A DNA stretch of 64,000 nt from Bog-366 sp963722555 (GTDB lineage Bacteria; Acidobacteriota; Terriglobia; UBA7540). The notes under the pieces are model-generated. The model worked only from the letters and a program-made list of their open reading frames with translations. It was not told where the DNA came from and searched no databases. Position numbers and translations under genes: made by a program. Below, piece by piece: positions 1 to 8,120 of the stretch (position 1 is its first letter; each line of letters starts with the position of its first letter). Where the stretch lies: positions 1,054,001 through 1,118,000 of the forward strand of contig CAVRNQ010000007.1 in assembly GCA_963722555.1 (NCBI GenBank). The letters run 5' to 3'.

Positions 1-117
1 GTAGTAGAGCAGGACGTCATGCTCAAACCGGCTGCGATCACTGTGCGCCAGATAATTTTCGAGCGCTGCCAGTGAGCCTCCGTAACTCCCCCCGACCTCG
101 ACGTGCAGGACTCGCAT
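1..117 (-). CDS. Glycosyltransferase N-terminus (partial)
   Basis: Reading the minus strand from an ATG at 117 gives 39 uninterrupted codons to the window edge. The product starts MRVLHVEVGGSYGGSLAAL, a hydrophobic first strand followed by a glycine-rich loop and a helix, as at the start of GT-B fold (GT4-type) glycosyltransferases. It lies downstream of, and in the same direction as, two other glycosyltransferase genes, so it probably belongs to the same polysaccharide cluster. Only about a tenth of the protein is visible, so sugar specificity cannot be guessed and the family call rests on the N-terminal pattern and context. Confidence 0.6.
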   Translation of the reverse strand, partial: MRVLHVEVGGSYGGSLAALENYLAHSDRSRFEHDVLLYY

Positions 118-149
118 GCCCCTCCCCAATCGCTCTTCAAACCGGCTCC

Positions 150-230
150 GTTGCGTGGACCTGCGATCTTCAGCTCCGCGCCCTTCCGAAGGCAGCGCCG
201 CAGACCTCAACTACGGAGGTCTGCGCAACG
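150..230 (-). repeat. Paired-hairpin dispersed repeat, family 1 (minus-oriented copy)
   Basis: On the minus strand the element holds a first hairpin with arms CAGACCTC and GAGGTCTG, a linker, and a second, weaker hairpin (GCGGAGCT...AGGTCCACGC). It is bounded by CGTTGCG at 150 and CGCAACG at 224-230. It is a diverged copy of the family at 30117, 32291, 34035 and 34784. It fills the gap between two glycosyltransferase genes and supplies the final codons and stop of the upstream one. Confidence 0.6.
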
Positions 231-1307
231 CCTCCCGATACATTCCTTCACCACGCGGAGGACACCGTCAAAATAGCATTCGGGGGAAAACTGTGCCGCA
301 GCTTCTTTGGCTTTCCTCCCAATTGATCTCGCGAGATTCCGGTCCTCCATCAGTAATCCAACGGCCTCGCGGAGCGCCGCAGGGTCGCCAGGCTTTACGA
401 GCCAGCCCGTGGACGCATGAACAATGTAATCACACGCTGACTGGTCTTCCGCCACAACCACCGGCTTCCCCATGCTCATGGCATTGATCCACGTCTGCTG
501 TCCCCCGGGGTGAAGCAAGCCGGCTTGCATAGGCACAACCACCAGGGCGGCGCCTTCCATGCTCTTGAAAAACTCCTCTGCGCTTAAGGTGACGATTTCC
601 ACGTGGTCAGGGACCGCAATTCCGCGGAAGTGCTCCCGGGATCGAGCCGCAATCACCGTTCGGTAGGGAAGCGTACGAACCGCTTCAATCAGCGTGCAAT
701 AATCCCGGTGGGTGTCTCCCCCGGCAAAGATGTAGTCGCCCTCCTTCGAGTCCCAGTGGAAGTCATAGATCGTGGAGTGATAGGGCAGGAACGCAAACTT
801 CGATCTCGGCACGGCGAACTCTCGCGCGTGGGCCGCGATTTCCTCCCTGCCTTGAACCAACGCTTGGCTCGCGCCAAGGAGTGCGCATCGAAGCATCAGG
901 CGTTGCACCCGGCACTTCAGCCACCCTCCCGAGGGATTGCACAGCCAGTCGATATAGACATGGGGCACGCGCTTTCTCCGCAAGAAAAGCTGCGCGATGG
1001 CAAACAGCCTCGACATTCGGTCGCTGCCAGTGATCACCGCGTCATAGTGCTTGCTTCTTCTGAAAAGTCTCCATGCCCACAGTACGTCTCTCTTGATTCG
1101 ATAAGAAGACGAGAGAGGCTTGTTCCACGTGCGAGCGATTTCGGCGCTATAATCTTGCATCAACTCCACTCGACGCAGCCAAGCTGGATGACTGGCTTTG
1201 TCGTATGTCGTGAGGACGCGCGGGCGTATGGTGTCTGTCGCCCCGAGAACACTGGGCTCGCACCGGGTCTCGTTCTCAGAAGCCGCGGCTACGTTGTTTG
1301 AGAACAT
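207..1307 (-). CDS. GT4-like glycosyltransferase
   Basis: A 366-residue protein with a GT-B type C-terminal half. The segment GGQQTWINAMSMGKPVVVAE, followed by DYIVHASTGWLVKPGD, matches the donor-binding region where GT4 enzymes have a nucleotide-sugar pocket and then a typical 'G(x)LV.PGDP..L' stretch. It is cytoplasmic and probably adds a sugar to a lipid-linked repeat unit. It shares layout and motifs with its upstream neighbour (YIFAGGDTHRDY versus YIFTGGAQARDW), so the two look like tandem paralogues. Its ATG lies 19 bases inside the neighbour's 3' end, indicating translational coupling. The last residues (CADLRS) and the stop are encoded by a dispersed hairpin repeat, so the original C-terminus may have been replaced. 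Confidence 0.8.
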   Translation of the reverse strand: MFSNNVAAASENETRCEPSVLGATDTIRPRVLTTYDKASHPAWLRRVELMQDYSAEIARTWNKPLSSSYRIKRDVLWAWRLFRRSKHYDAVITGSDRMSRLFAIAQLFLRRKRVPHVYIDWLCNPSGGWLKCRVQRLMLRCALLGASQALVQGREEIAAHAREFAVPRSKFAFLPYHSTIYDFHWDSKEGDYIFAGGDTHRDYCTLIEAVRTLPYRTVIAARSREHFRGIAVPDHVEIVTLSAEEFFKSMEGAALVVVPMQAGLLHPGGQQTWINAMSMGKPVVVAEDQSACDYIVHASTGWLVKPGDPAALREAVGLLMEDRNLARSIGRKAKEAAAQFSPECYFDGVLRVVKECIGRRCADLRS

Positions 1308-2326
1308 GATCCTGCCAGCCCGAAGGGATCCGCTTCGAGGAGAGCCAGCACTCGAGACCGGAACGCGTCGGGGCTAAACTCGCTCCACGCGCGCTCGCGA
1401 GCAGCCTTTCCCACGTTCTTGCGCAGCTCGGCATTCTCCATGACCTGCACGATATAGCGCCGTACTGCTTTCCAGTCGCCGTAATCAGTATAAAAGCCTG
1501 ACACGCCCTGTTGCATGTAATCCGGGGCGCCCAGCGGCTCGGTGACGATCACCGCCTTGCCCATCGCCATGGCGGTCGTCCAGGTCCTCATACCCGTGAG
1601 GCGCATGGGCTCCGGCTTCACGGTAATGACCACACACGAAGCGCGCGCCATCTGCGAAAAATATTCTTCCTCGCTAACGGCGCTGACAGCCATATTAGGA
1701 GTAGTAAAGGGCATCGGCTCCCTGGAGAAGACCCTTACCGGATAGGGAAGAGTCTCAACTGCCCTGGCAAGTGTTTCCCAGTCGCGAGCCTGTGCTCCGC
1801 CGGTAAAGATGTACCCTTCCTCGCTCGCGGGGTAGACGTAACGCCTCTCGAATGGGGCCAAGCCCAGCATGAACTTTTCGAGCGGAATGCTGTATTGCTT
1901 TGAGTATCGTGCTATCTCCTCAGACGTGAATACCAAAGTCGCGCGACTTCCGAGGGCCGCAGCCCGGGGGATTCTTCCCTTTTTGATCTTGGGCCATTCG
2001 ACGTCCATCATCACAACGGGCTTACGAATTCGCAACAGGCGCTGGAGGATAGGAAGCCACATACCATACCTGCCGATCGCGACTCCTTGATAACCTTTTG
2101 ACAGGGCGAGCAGCCGCAAGGCAAACTGCAATTTGAACCACCGGGACGCCCACTTATGCGCTAGCCTGGGGAATTTTCTGACCCGCGAGTTGACGTATGC
2201 AGGCTCGTCAACAAGCTCAACGTCGTCTCGCCACTCGTCGCTTTCGTAGAACGTTTGAGTACGGCTGACGAGGAAGCGTTTCGTTTTTGGCGGATCAGCG
2301 GGTACCATGGGCACTACTTGAATCAC
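1289..2326 (-). CDS. GT4-like glycosyltransferase (paralogue of its downstream neighbour)
   Basis: A 345-residue predicted GT-B glycosyltransferase. The C-terminal half has GMRTWTTAMAMGKAVIVTEP and later GVSGFYTDYGD, the donor-site pattern of the GT4 group. The N-terminal half is less conserved, as expected for the acceptor domain. It sits directly downstream of a flippase gene (7-base gap) and overlaps the next glycosyltransferase by 19 bases, so the three are probably one transcript making or exporting a repeat unit. Similarity to the gene at 207-1307 along the C-terminal half suggests local duplication. Sugar specificity is unknown. Confidence 0.8.
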   Translation of the reverse strand: MIQVVPMVPADPPKTKRFLVSRTQTFYESDEWRDDVELVDEPAYVNSRVRKFPRLAHKWASRWFKLQFALRLLALSKGYQGVAIGRYGMWLPILQRLLRIRKPVVMMDVEWPKIKKGRIPRAAALGSRATLVFTSEEIARYSKQYSIPLEKFMLGLAPFERRYVYPASEEGYIFTGGAQARDWETLARAVETLPYPVRVFSREPMPFTTPNMAVSAVSEEEYFSQMARASCVVITVKPEPMRLTGMRTWTTAMAMGKAVIVTEPLGAPDYMQQGVSGFYTDYGDWKAVRRYIVQVMENAELRKNVGKAARERAWSEFSPDAFRSRVLALLEADPFGLAGSCSQTT

Positions 2327-2333
2327 TCTGAGA

Positions 2334-3842
2334 TCACTCCGGATTCCCGGCGGACTTGCCGGGAAGCACCAAGCGGGCTAAAGCGGTCAATTCCTTTACG
2401 GAGTAACCGGCAGCAACGAAAAAGGCCGGGAGGCAGGCCGCATAGATCGCGATCCTGCCCGCTAGGGGCCAAACTGGGGTCCAGCGGGCAATGACTAGCA
2501 CAGCACCGAGCGTGACCAGGTAAGGGGCTAGCGTCCTCGCCAGCGCCGCTTTGAAGAGGGTCTTATTCGCAGCCAGCATGGCAACTTGAACTACGCACTG
2601 AGCCGCCTGGCTCGCGACCAAAGCCAGGACAGTGCCCAGCAGGTGGTAACGCGTCCAAAGCGGCCAGAAGCAGGCCAGCAGCGCTACGAGTCTGGCAAGC
2701 TGGCCCGCCATATTGACGTAGGGCCGGGAGACCGCATAGAGCATCGACCCGGCAAGCCCGTTGAGGGCGTCAATGGCGGCCCCGGCACACGCGATTGGGA
2801 CCAGCAGGACAAGCTCGGAATACCCACGACCGAACAGGTGCACCAGCGGCGCGGCTAAAATCGAAACCACGGCCAAGGCCGCAATTCCGCTCGCCAGCAG
2901 GAGTCGCGACCAGAGCGCGACCACCGCAGAAGCCGCCTCCGGCTCCGGCAGCTCCAGGGCGTTCGTGAGCGAGGGCAAGAAGGTGCTGAGGACAAGCTGC
3001 ATCGGCTTATCGATCAGGGCCACGATAGCCATCAGGGCTACGAACCGTCCAAAGGCCGAGATGCCGCCCACATTGAGCGTCAGAATCCCCGCGAGGCTCG
3101 CAAATAATCCGAGCATGGAACTGGCTTGCACCCCCAGCGTGTATTTCCAAAACCCGTCCGGGAGGAAGATGGAAATAGCGTGCCCCTTGCAAACCTTGAT
3201 CACCTTGCGGGCGCCCGCCACCGCAACCCCGAAGGCGAGGCCCAGATAGACCGTCCAAATGAGCGGAACGTAGTGCCGGGCCAGAAAACCCCTTCCCAAG
3301 AAAAACGCCAGGGTGTAGACCGCGAAGGCCGCCACCGACATGAACCGCCGGAGTAACTGCTGATAACGGATTTCCAGCAGCGAGGCCAGCGCAGAATCAA
3401 CCAGGAGATAAAAAACATACAAGGGCGCAATCCAGAGGAGCAGCACATGCAGAGCCGGGCTGCCGCTCGTGCCGAAGGCATAACGCAGGATGGAGGGTTT
3501 CAAAGTCCCGGCTATCTGCCACGGCAGGGCCAGCGCCAGGACCACCAGAAGATAACAGGCCAGAAAACTCAGCCGTTTCTCCTTGGCGATCTGCGGAGTG
3601 AATTTCACCACCACCGCCCCGCCGCCCAGAAACAAAAACGTAGAGGCGAACCACGCATAAATGGCGGTCAGACCGTAGGCGCCCACCGCCTCCGGGCCCA
3701 CCCGGGCAAGGAGCAAGCTGACACAGTAGGTGAGAGGAGCCGTGAGCGCCGTAGCCCAGATCGTCCAGCGCATTCCCGAAACAATACGCGTCTGGAGTTG
3801 GGCCGGGACGGCGGGCATGAGCGGGGTGGATAATGAAGACAT
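2334..3842 (-). CDS. Polysaccharide flippase (Wzx/MATE-like)
   Basis: A 502-residue, highly hydrophobic protein with about 12-14 predicted membrane segments and a long hydrophilic start (MSSLSTPLMPAVPAQLQTRI). The early segment WTIWATALTAPLTYCVSLLL followed by ARVGPEAVGAYGLTAIYAW is typical of the polysaccharide-biosynthesis branch of the MOP superfamily (Wzx-like), which moves undecaprenyl-linked repeat units across the inner membrane. It heads the block of two glycosyltransferases downstream. A second flippase of this type is found at 59381-60628, so the two polysaccharide clusters each have their own exporter. Confidence 0.85.
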   Translation of the reverse strand: MSSLSTPLMPAVPAQLQTRIVSGMRWTIWATALTAPLTYCVSLLLARVGPEAVGAYGLTAIYAWFASTFLFLGGGAVVVKFTPQIAKEKRLSFLACYLLVVLALALPWQIAGTLKPSILRYAFGTSGSPALHVLLLWIAPLYVFYLLVDSALASLLEIRYQQLLRRFMSVAAFAVYTLAFFLGRGFLARHYVPLIWTVYLGLAFGVAVAGARKVIKVCKGHAISIFLPDGFWKYTLGVQASSMLGLFASLAGILTLNVGGISAFGRFVALMAIVALIDKPMQLVLSTFLPSLTNALELPEPEAASAVVALWSRLLLASGIAALAVVSILAAPLVHLFGRGYSELVLLVPIACAGAAIDALNGLAGSMLYAVSRPYVNMAGQLARLVALLACFWPLWTRYHLLGTVLALVASQAAQCVVQVAMLAANKTLFKAALARTLAPYLVTLGAVLVIARWTPVWPLAGRIAIYAACLPAFFVAAGYSVKELTALARLVLPGKSAGNPE

Positions 3843-3876
3843 AGGAGCTAGGAGTCAGGAGTTAGAAGTCAGGAGC
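3843..3876. repeat. Short GGAGT-type direct repeat
   Basis: Immediately upstream of the flippase start, the plus strand reads as near-tandem 7- to 16-base units (GGAGTCAGGAGTTAGAAGTC). The remaining 56 bases up to the next gene contain a GC-rich inverted stretch (GCGGGCGGGG...CCCGCCCGCG, 3892-3926). Function is unknown; it resembles degenerate low-complexity intergenic repeats rather than a promoter. Confidence 0.35.
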
Positions 3877-3932
3877 GCTTTACCATCGGCGCGGGCGGGG
3901 TCTTGCGTTTCCCGCCCGCGTGGATGGCTCTT

Positions 3933-4613
3933 TTAGGGTGACACTGTTCGGGATTCCGTTACAAAGCGCGAGCCGAAGAGCTTGCGCCCTGAAACCTTCC
4001 CGACCTTTCTAAAACCGGCGGACTGAAAGGCTCGCAAGGAAGGTGTGTTATCATCGCGGATGGTGGCGTAAGCTCGTCGGAAGCCGCCTTCCCGATAGCT
4101 TTGACAGGCTTCGAAAAGCAAGGCTTTGGCTACACCCCGACCACGAAACTGGTCGAGCGTATATACATCGCACACTTCCACGTCGCCGGGCCCAATCCGC
4201 AACGAGCCCAGGGGCCGATTGCGCCCGTAGCCCCAGGCGATGCCTGCTATCTCGCCGTCAATGACGGCCAGGAAAGCGCACCCGCCCACGCCGTCAGCCA
4301 GGTCGCGGTAGAAAGCCAGGGGCAAGGAAGTGTTCAATTGTCTGGAGCGCTCAAGCTCCTGGGCCGCGTCGGAGCCCACGCGGACCTGCATTGTCACCCG
4401 TCGATTGAAAGTTGGCCCATCGGCGGTGAGGTCGCATTCCCAGACTTCATACACGGTCGAGAAGCTCCGGACCAGGTCAGACAGCAGTCCCGGGAGCCCC
4501 TGGTGACGCAGCCGTACCCGTATCCCCGCCAGCATCTGATGGAAATGGTGTCCCCGCAGGTGCGTGGGGCTCGCCGCCATCGTTTCCACGGTTGTAGTGT
4601 TACTGGTTGCCAT
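3933..4613 (-). CDS. GNAT-family N-acetyltransferase
   Basis: A 226-residue protein whose C-terminal part carries the acetyl-CoA binding motif A as VYTLDQFRGRGVAKALLFEA (about residues 148-167; Q-x-x-G-x-G/A pattern), preceded by the beta-strand VEVCDVYTL and followed by NTPSLRAFQSAGFRKVG, the usual motif B. The first 80 residues are an extra N-terminal region. GNAT enzymes transfer an acyl group from acyl-CoA to an amine. Its position between a flippase and an O-antigen ligase gene suggests acylation of an amino sugar in the polymer, which is inference. No transmembrane or signal segment is seen. Confidence 0.8.
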   Translation of the reverse strand: MATSNTTTVETMAASPTHLRGHHFHQMLAGIRVRLRHQGLPGLLSDLVRSFSTVYEVWECDLTADGPTFNRRVTMQVRVGSDAAQELERSRQLNTSLPLAFYRDLADGVGGCAFLAVIDGEIAGIAWGYGRNRPLGSLRIGPGDVEVCDVYTLDQFRGRGVAKALLFEACQSYREGGFRRAYATIRDDNTPSLRAFQSAGFRKVGKVSGRKLFGSRFVTESRTVSP

Positions 4614-4677
4614 TCGGTGGTTAGCTCGAATTTCTCACCGCGCTGCCGGAAGGGCCTTTGTATTTGCCTGCAAATTC

Positions 4678-4747
4678 AACTGCTGGGGTCCTTTTCACTT
4701 GCCCGAGCGAACTGCTGGGGTCCTTCGCTTCGCTCAGGATGACGGCG
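4678..4747. repeat. Dispersed TCAGGATGACG-type repeat with 32-bp tandem unit
   Basis: The segment AACTGCTGGGGTCCTT occurs at 4678 and again at 4710 (32-base period), followed by CGCTTCGCTCAGGATGACGG. It is a partial member of the TGTCATTCTGAG/CTCAGGATGACAG family also present at 50196, 53576 and 61951. It fills the 141-base gap between the acetyltransferase and the O-antigen ligase genes. Confidence 0.55.
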
Positions 4748-4754
4748 AATGCGC

Positions 4755-6011
4755 TCAGGGTGTCGGCTGGTGTGCCTGTGCGTCCACGTAGCTTGCCCAG
4801 TCAGGGCTCGCCGCGCTTTCCTCGATCTGGGGAGCGAGGTGAGCCTCCGCCAGGTGATGTACGCACACGGCGAGAAACAAGAGGAACCACACCATCTTGA
4901 ACCACCAGGTTGTCAGAAAGAACGCGTTGACCAGATAGGCCACCATCCCCGCCTGAAGTCCCAAGGCTACGGGGAAAAGGCCACGCAGCCGGCCCGTCCG
5001 GGTTCGGCGGCGAACCCGTCCCAGCATTATAAAGGTCGCAACCCACATGCCCAGGAAGATAAGCAGCGCCGGAACGCCCAACTCCGCGGTAACTTCGACG
5101 TAGGTATTGTGGGCGATGGTATCCAGCTTAAGTTCTCGAGGCTGGTAGTGAGGCATTGCGGCCTTGAAGTTCTCGAGGCCCACTCCGATGACAGGGTGGG
5201 TCGTTATCATATTCCAACCTGCCTCCCAGGCGACGAGCCGCGCCTCTTGCGCCAAGTAGTCCGAGTGGGTCGGGTGAAATAACCGCTGCACAACCGAGTG
5301 CGAGCCGAGCAGGCCGACGGGCAGGAGCAGCACCCCAGCCAGGGCGAGATTGCGAACGCGGTTACGAGAATGCCAGATCACGAACAGGAAGGATGCAACC
5401 ATGCCCAGAAAGCACCCCCGCGAGGCGGCGAGAGAGGTCCCCACCACGCACAAGGCGAAGCATCCCAGGCAGAAGACCTTCTCCCACCGGGGGCGCTTGC
5501 CGAAGGCCCAAAGGAAGGCCAGGGGCATCCACAGCCCCGCGACCAGGGCGTACTCATTAGGGTCCTGGAGCATGCCTCCGGGGCGGAACCCGGCGTAGAC
5601 ACCGTGGTATTTCTGCCACTCCCGAATGGCGTAGAGGGACGTGAAGCCCACTGCTCCGATGGCCACCAGCAAGGACCAGCGCAACCTGAGCCGGGAGTTC
5701 ACCAGCGTTAACGTGGCCACGAAGAGAAGAAAGATCGACACGATGTGCGAGTAAGCGCCCGCAGGGTCAGCCAGCTTGCCTCCCTGCACGAAGTAGGAGG
5801 AGCACTGGATAAGAAAGAAGGCGGCGAACCAGCGGGATGTGGCGCTTTTAAAGAACGGGGGCCTGGTCCCTTGAAAGAGCCGAACCACCGCCAGAAGAAA
5901 GCAGAGGAGGCCCACCAGCTTGACGATGGTGAACGTGCCCGCAATCTGGTATCCCCAGAAGCGGTGCGCTTCCAGGGGCATAATCGCGATGAGCCAGTAA
6001 AAGAAAATCAC
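4755..6011 (-). CDS. O-antigen ligase / polymerase family membrane protein
   Basis: A 418-residue polytopic membrane protein with about 10-12 hydrophobic segments. The long periplasmic-type loop contains GWNMITTHPVIGVGLENFKA and then IAHNTYVEVTAELGVPALL, the pattern of the Wzy_C/O-antigen ligase family (G.G..NF ... HN.Y.E...E.G). Members either polymerise repeat units or ligate glycans to lipid A or proteins on the periplasmic side. It overlaps the upstream acyltransferase by 4 bases (ATGA), so the two are translationally coupled. Whether it is a ligase or a polymerase cannot be told from sequence alone. A second family member is at 55388. Confidence 0.85.
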   Translation of the reverse strand: MIFFYWLIAIMPLEAHRFWGYQIAGTFTIVKLVGLLCFLLAVVRLFQGTRPPFFKSATSRWFAAFFLIQCSSYFVQGGKLADPAGAYSHIVSIFLLFVATLTLVNSRLRLRWSLLVAIGAVGFTSLYAIREWQKYHGVYAGFRPGGMLQDPNEYALVAGLWMPLAFLWAFGKRPRWEKVFCLGCFALCVVGTSLAASRGCFLGMVASFLFVIWHSRNRVRNLALAGVLLLPVGLLGSHSVVQRLFHPTHSDYLAQEARLVAWEAGWNMITTHPVIGVGLENFKAAMPHYQPRELKLDTIAHNTYVEVTAELGVPALLIFLGMWVATFIMLGRVRRRTRTGRLRGLFPVALGLQAGMVAYLVNAFFLTTWWFKMVWFLLFLAVCVHHLAEAHLAPQIEESAASPDWASYVDAQAHQPTP

Positions 6012-7366
6012 GGTTCAGCCTTGATAAGGGGAGCTCGCTGTACGGCCAGGCGTCGAACCTGGGCCCAGAGCATGCCGATGTAGGCGGGAAGAGAGAGTCG
6101 CTCCAAGGAAAGGGGCTTCTCCACCAAGGCAAATAGGAAGGTGGATGTCACCCAGGTTATCGCGAAGCAGGCGGGCAGCAACAGGCATAGGAGGAGAGGC
6201 GAGCGCCCGTGGGGAGCGATGATCGCGAAGGCCACCACGGAAAGCACTTTGAGGGTGACCCCATGGAAAAGGAAGTAGGAGTAGCTCATGTTTCCCAGGT
6301 AGCGAATGGGCCGCCACGAGAACGCCCGCTTTAGAAAACCCTCAAATCCAAAGCAATAAAGTCCAAAGCAAAAGCCGCTTATTCCAAGCGCGATGACTTT
6401 ATAGGGCCCCTGGTAAGTCGTGATGCCGGGAAGGACGGTGTTGCCGGCATTCGCATCCGGTAAGAAAGCAAATACTTCCCTTCGGACCTGATACGCGAAC
6501 GTGAACACCAGGCTCGCGACAAGGAGCACGGTTGCGCCGATTTCGCCCCGCCTGGTCAGCGCTCGTTTCAACCGTTCGGAGGTCAGGGCCTCATACAGCA
6601 GGATCCCCGAGATGAACATCAGCAATCGAACATGTGACGTCGGAGCCGTGAAGGAAAGACCCACGTACGAAACCCAGCCGCCGAGGAAGAAAACCACCCG
6701 GGCCGTTTTGGGCCATCGCCACATCCTGGTTAGCCCGACTACCAGCGGGATGGTAAGGTAGAAGAAAAACTCGTAGCTGAGGCTCCACGAGACGGTGATG
6801 ATCGGCACCATCTTGAAGATTCCCGGCAGGAGCAGCACGTTTTCCAGAATGTAAACTGCTTTCGCGAGGGCACTCCCGTGCGCCCTGCTGATTTGGGGCC
6901 ACACGAGGTATACCGCCAGATAAAGGCCGAGAACGGCTAGAAAAGCGGGGTAAATCCTCTCGATTCGCCGCCGCACGAACTTGAAGTAGGTGGTTTGTTT
7001 CCGAAGCAGCATTCCGTAAATAAGATAACCACTGAGGACGAAAAACAGGTCAACCCCCGCATTCCCGATAACCCCGAGGAACTCAGAAGTCAAATAAACG
7101 GAGGACTCCCTGGACGCGTAAGAACTGAATATGCCGTGAAAGTGAACGAAGAATACCAGCAGGACCGCCAGCCCTCGGACACCCTCCATGGCCACCAGCC
7201 GAGAGGGGTTGTTAGAGACCTCATAGAGGCTACGTACCCAGGCAAGCGCTTTGGCTATTGATTCCTTCATGGTCACCCGGCCACCGAGTTTGTCAGCAAC
7301 AACCGCCACTGGCTCCTCCACAGTGGTCGACCCGATCAAGACCGGAATTTGCGTCCCCGCAATCAT
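6008..7366 (-). CDS. Acyltransferase 3 family protein (OafA/YrhL-like)
   Basis: A 452-residue inner-membrane protein with about ten hydrophobic segments. The first segment includes MEGVRGLAVLLVFFVHFHGI, the conserved 'R-x-x-A...F..H' start of the acyltransferase 3 family, with the catalytic-type His in FVHFH. Further signatures are DLFFVLSGYLIYGMLL and VSWSLSYEFFFYL. Such proteins O-acylate sugars of surface polysaccharides using a cytoplasmic acyl donor. A 60-residue hydrophilic N-terminal extension precedes the domain. It is coupled to the downstream O-antigen ligase-type gene by a 4-base overlap, supporting a role in decorating the same polymer. Confidence 0.88.
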   Translation of the reverse strand: MIAGTQIPVLIGSTTVEEPVAVVADKLGGRVTMKESIAKALAWVRSLYEVSNNPSRLVAMEGVRGLAVLLVFFVHFHGIFSSYASRESSVYLTSEFLGVIGNAGVDLFFVLSGYLIYGMLLRKQTTYFKFVRRRIERIYPAFLAVLGLYLAVYLVWPQISRAHGSALAKAVYILENVLLLPGIFKMVPIITVSWSLSYEFFFYLTIPLVVGLTRMWRWPKTARVVFFLGGWVSYVGLSFTAPTSHVRLLMFISGILLYEALTSERLKRALTRRGEIGATVLLVASLVFTFAYQVRREVFAFLPDANAGNTVLPGITTYQGPYKVIALGISGFCFGLYCFGFEGFLKRAFSWRPIRYLGNMSYSYFLFHGVTLKVLSVVAFAIIAPHGRSPLLLCLLLPACFAITWVTSTFLFALVEKPLSLERLSLPAYIGMLWAQVRRLAVQRAPLIKAEP

Positions 7367-7435
7367 ACTAAACCTGACAAGCCACTTCGATTACTATCTG
7401 GGTTAGCAGCTTGATGAGAAAGTCGCCCGGCGCAA

Positions 7436-7566
7436 GGTAGCGGCGGGTTTACCCCGCCATATCTCCACTCATTTCAACGCCCGATGGCGTTTTGTAGCGC
7501 TGAGCTTTGGCTCAGCACGTGCCGATCCTTCGCCCGGCTCAGGACAGGCTCTAAAGGTCAGCGCTA
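7436..7566. repeat. GTAG-ended paired-hairpin repeat
   Basis: Two units. The first (7436-7458) is a hairpin, GGTAGCGGCGGG...CCCCGCC. The second (7494-7566) begins GTAGCGCTGA and ends TCAGCGCTAC, a perfect 10-base terminal inversion, and contains an inner hairpin GCTGAGCTTTGGCTCAGC. The second unit overlaps the 3' end of a truncated amidotransferase gene and provides its last codons. The rest of 7367-7550 shows no gene. Confidence 0.65.
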
Positions 7567-7994
7567 CGACGTTTTTCATCAACCTTTTGGAGAATGCGCC
7601 TGATGTCGAAAGTGAAGGCCAGAACCTGCAGGCCGAACTGGCGGGTGGCGAGATAGAGGCAGTACGTGCTGTCCTTGCCTCCACTCAGCGGGACCAGGGC
7701 GTCGTACCGGCGTCCCTTTTTCTTCGCCCACTGGATGAAGCGGTCGAGTCGCGCCCGGCGCTCAGCGCGAGTGTCGTCCCAATTCGCCTCCGCCATTTCG
7801 AACTCCCGGCAATGATTACAACGGCCCGCGGCGTCAAAATCGATTCCAGGGTAGGAACTCGGCGTGAGGCAGGTGAAACAAATCCGAGGCTGCTGCGTGG
7901 CACCCGGGCCCGGGAGATTGTGGGCAGGAAGGGCCGCGGGCTGCTCGGCAAGGGGCGATTCGTTGAGGTGCGGACTTTTTGTCTCCACAGCCAT
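7551..7994 (-). pseudogene. Truncated N-acetyl sugar amidotransferase (WbpG/PseA-like)
   Basis: The 147 codons encode the N-terminal part of an N-acetyl sugar amidotransferase: a zinc-ribbon-like pattern (CFTCL...GRCNHCREFE) and then the PP-loop ATP site LVPLSGGKDSTYCLYLA followed by LAFTFD. Full-length members are about 370 residues and continue past the PP-loop domain. Here the frame ends about 15 codons after FTFD, inside a dispersed repeat (RRSADL then stop). Start chosen at the ATG at 7994, with AGGA seven bases upstream, rather than the longer frame to 8042. The enzyme would convert a UDP-N-acetyl hexosamine carboxyl or acetamido group to an amidine. Without the C-terminal half it is probably inactive. 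Confidence 0.7.
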
Positions 7995-8120
7995 GTCAAA
8001 TCCTGTTCGAGATAAACCCTTTCCCCTCAACGTGGGTGACAATTCTTGTTAGGGTTAATTAGGGTTTAAACGACATTAAACCTTTGTCAAGGGGCAAGCC
8101 GGGCAAAAAGCCGAACCGCG

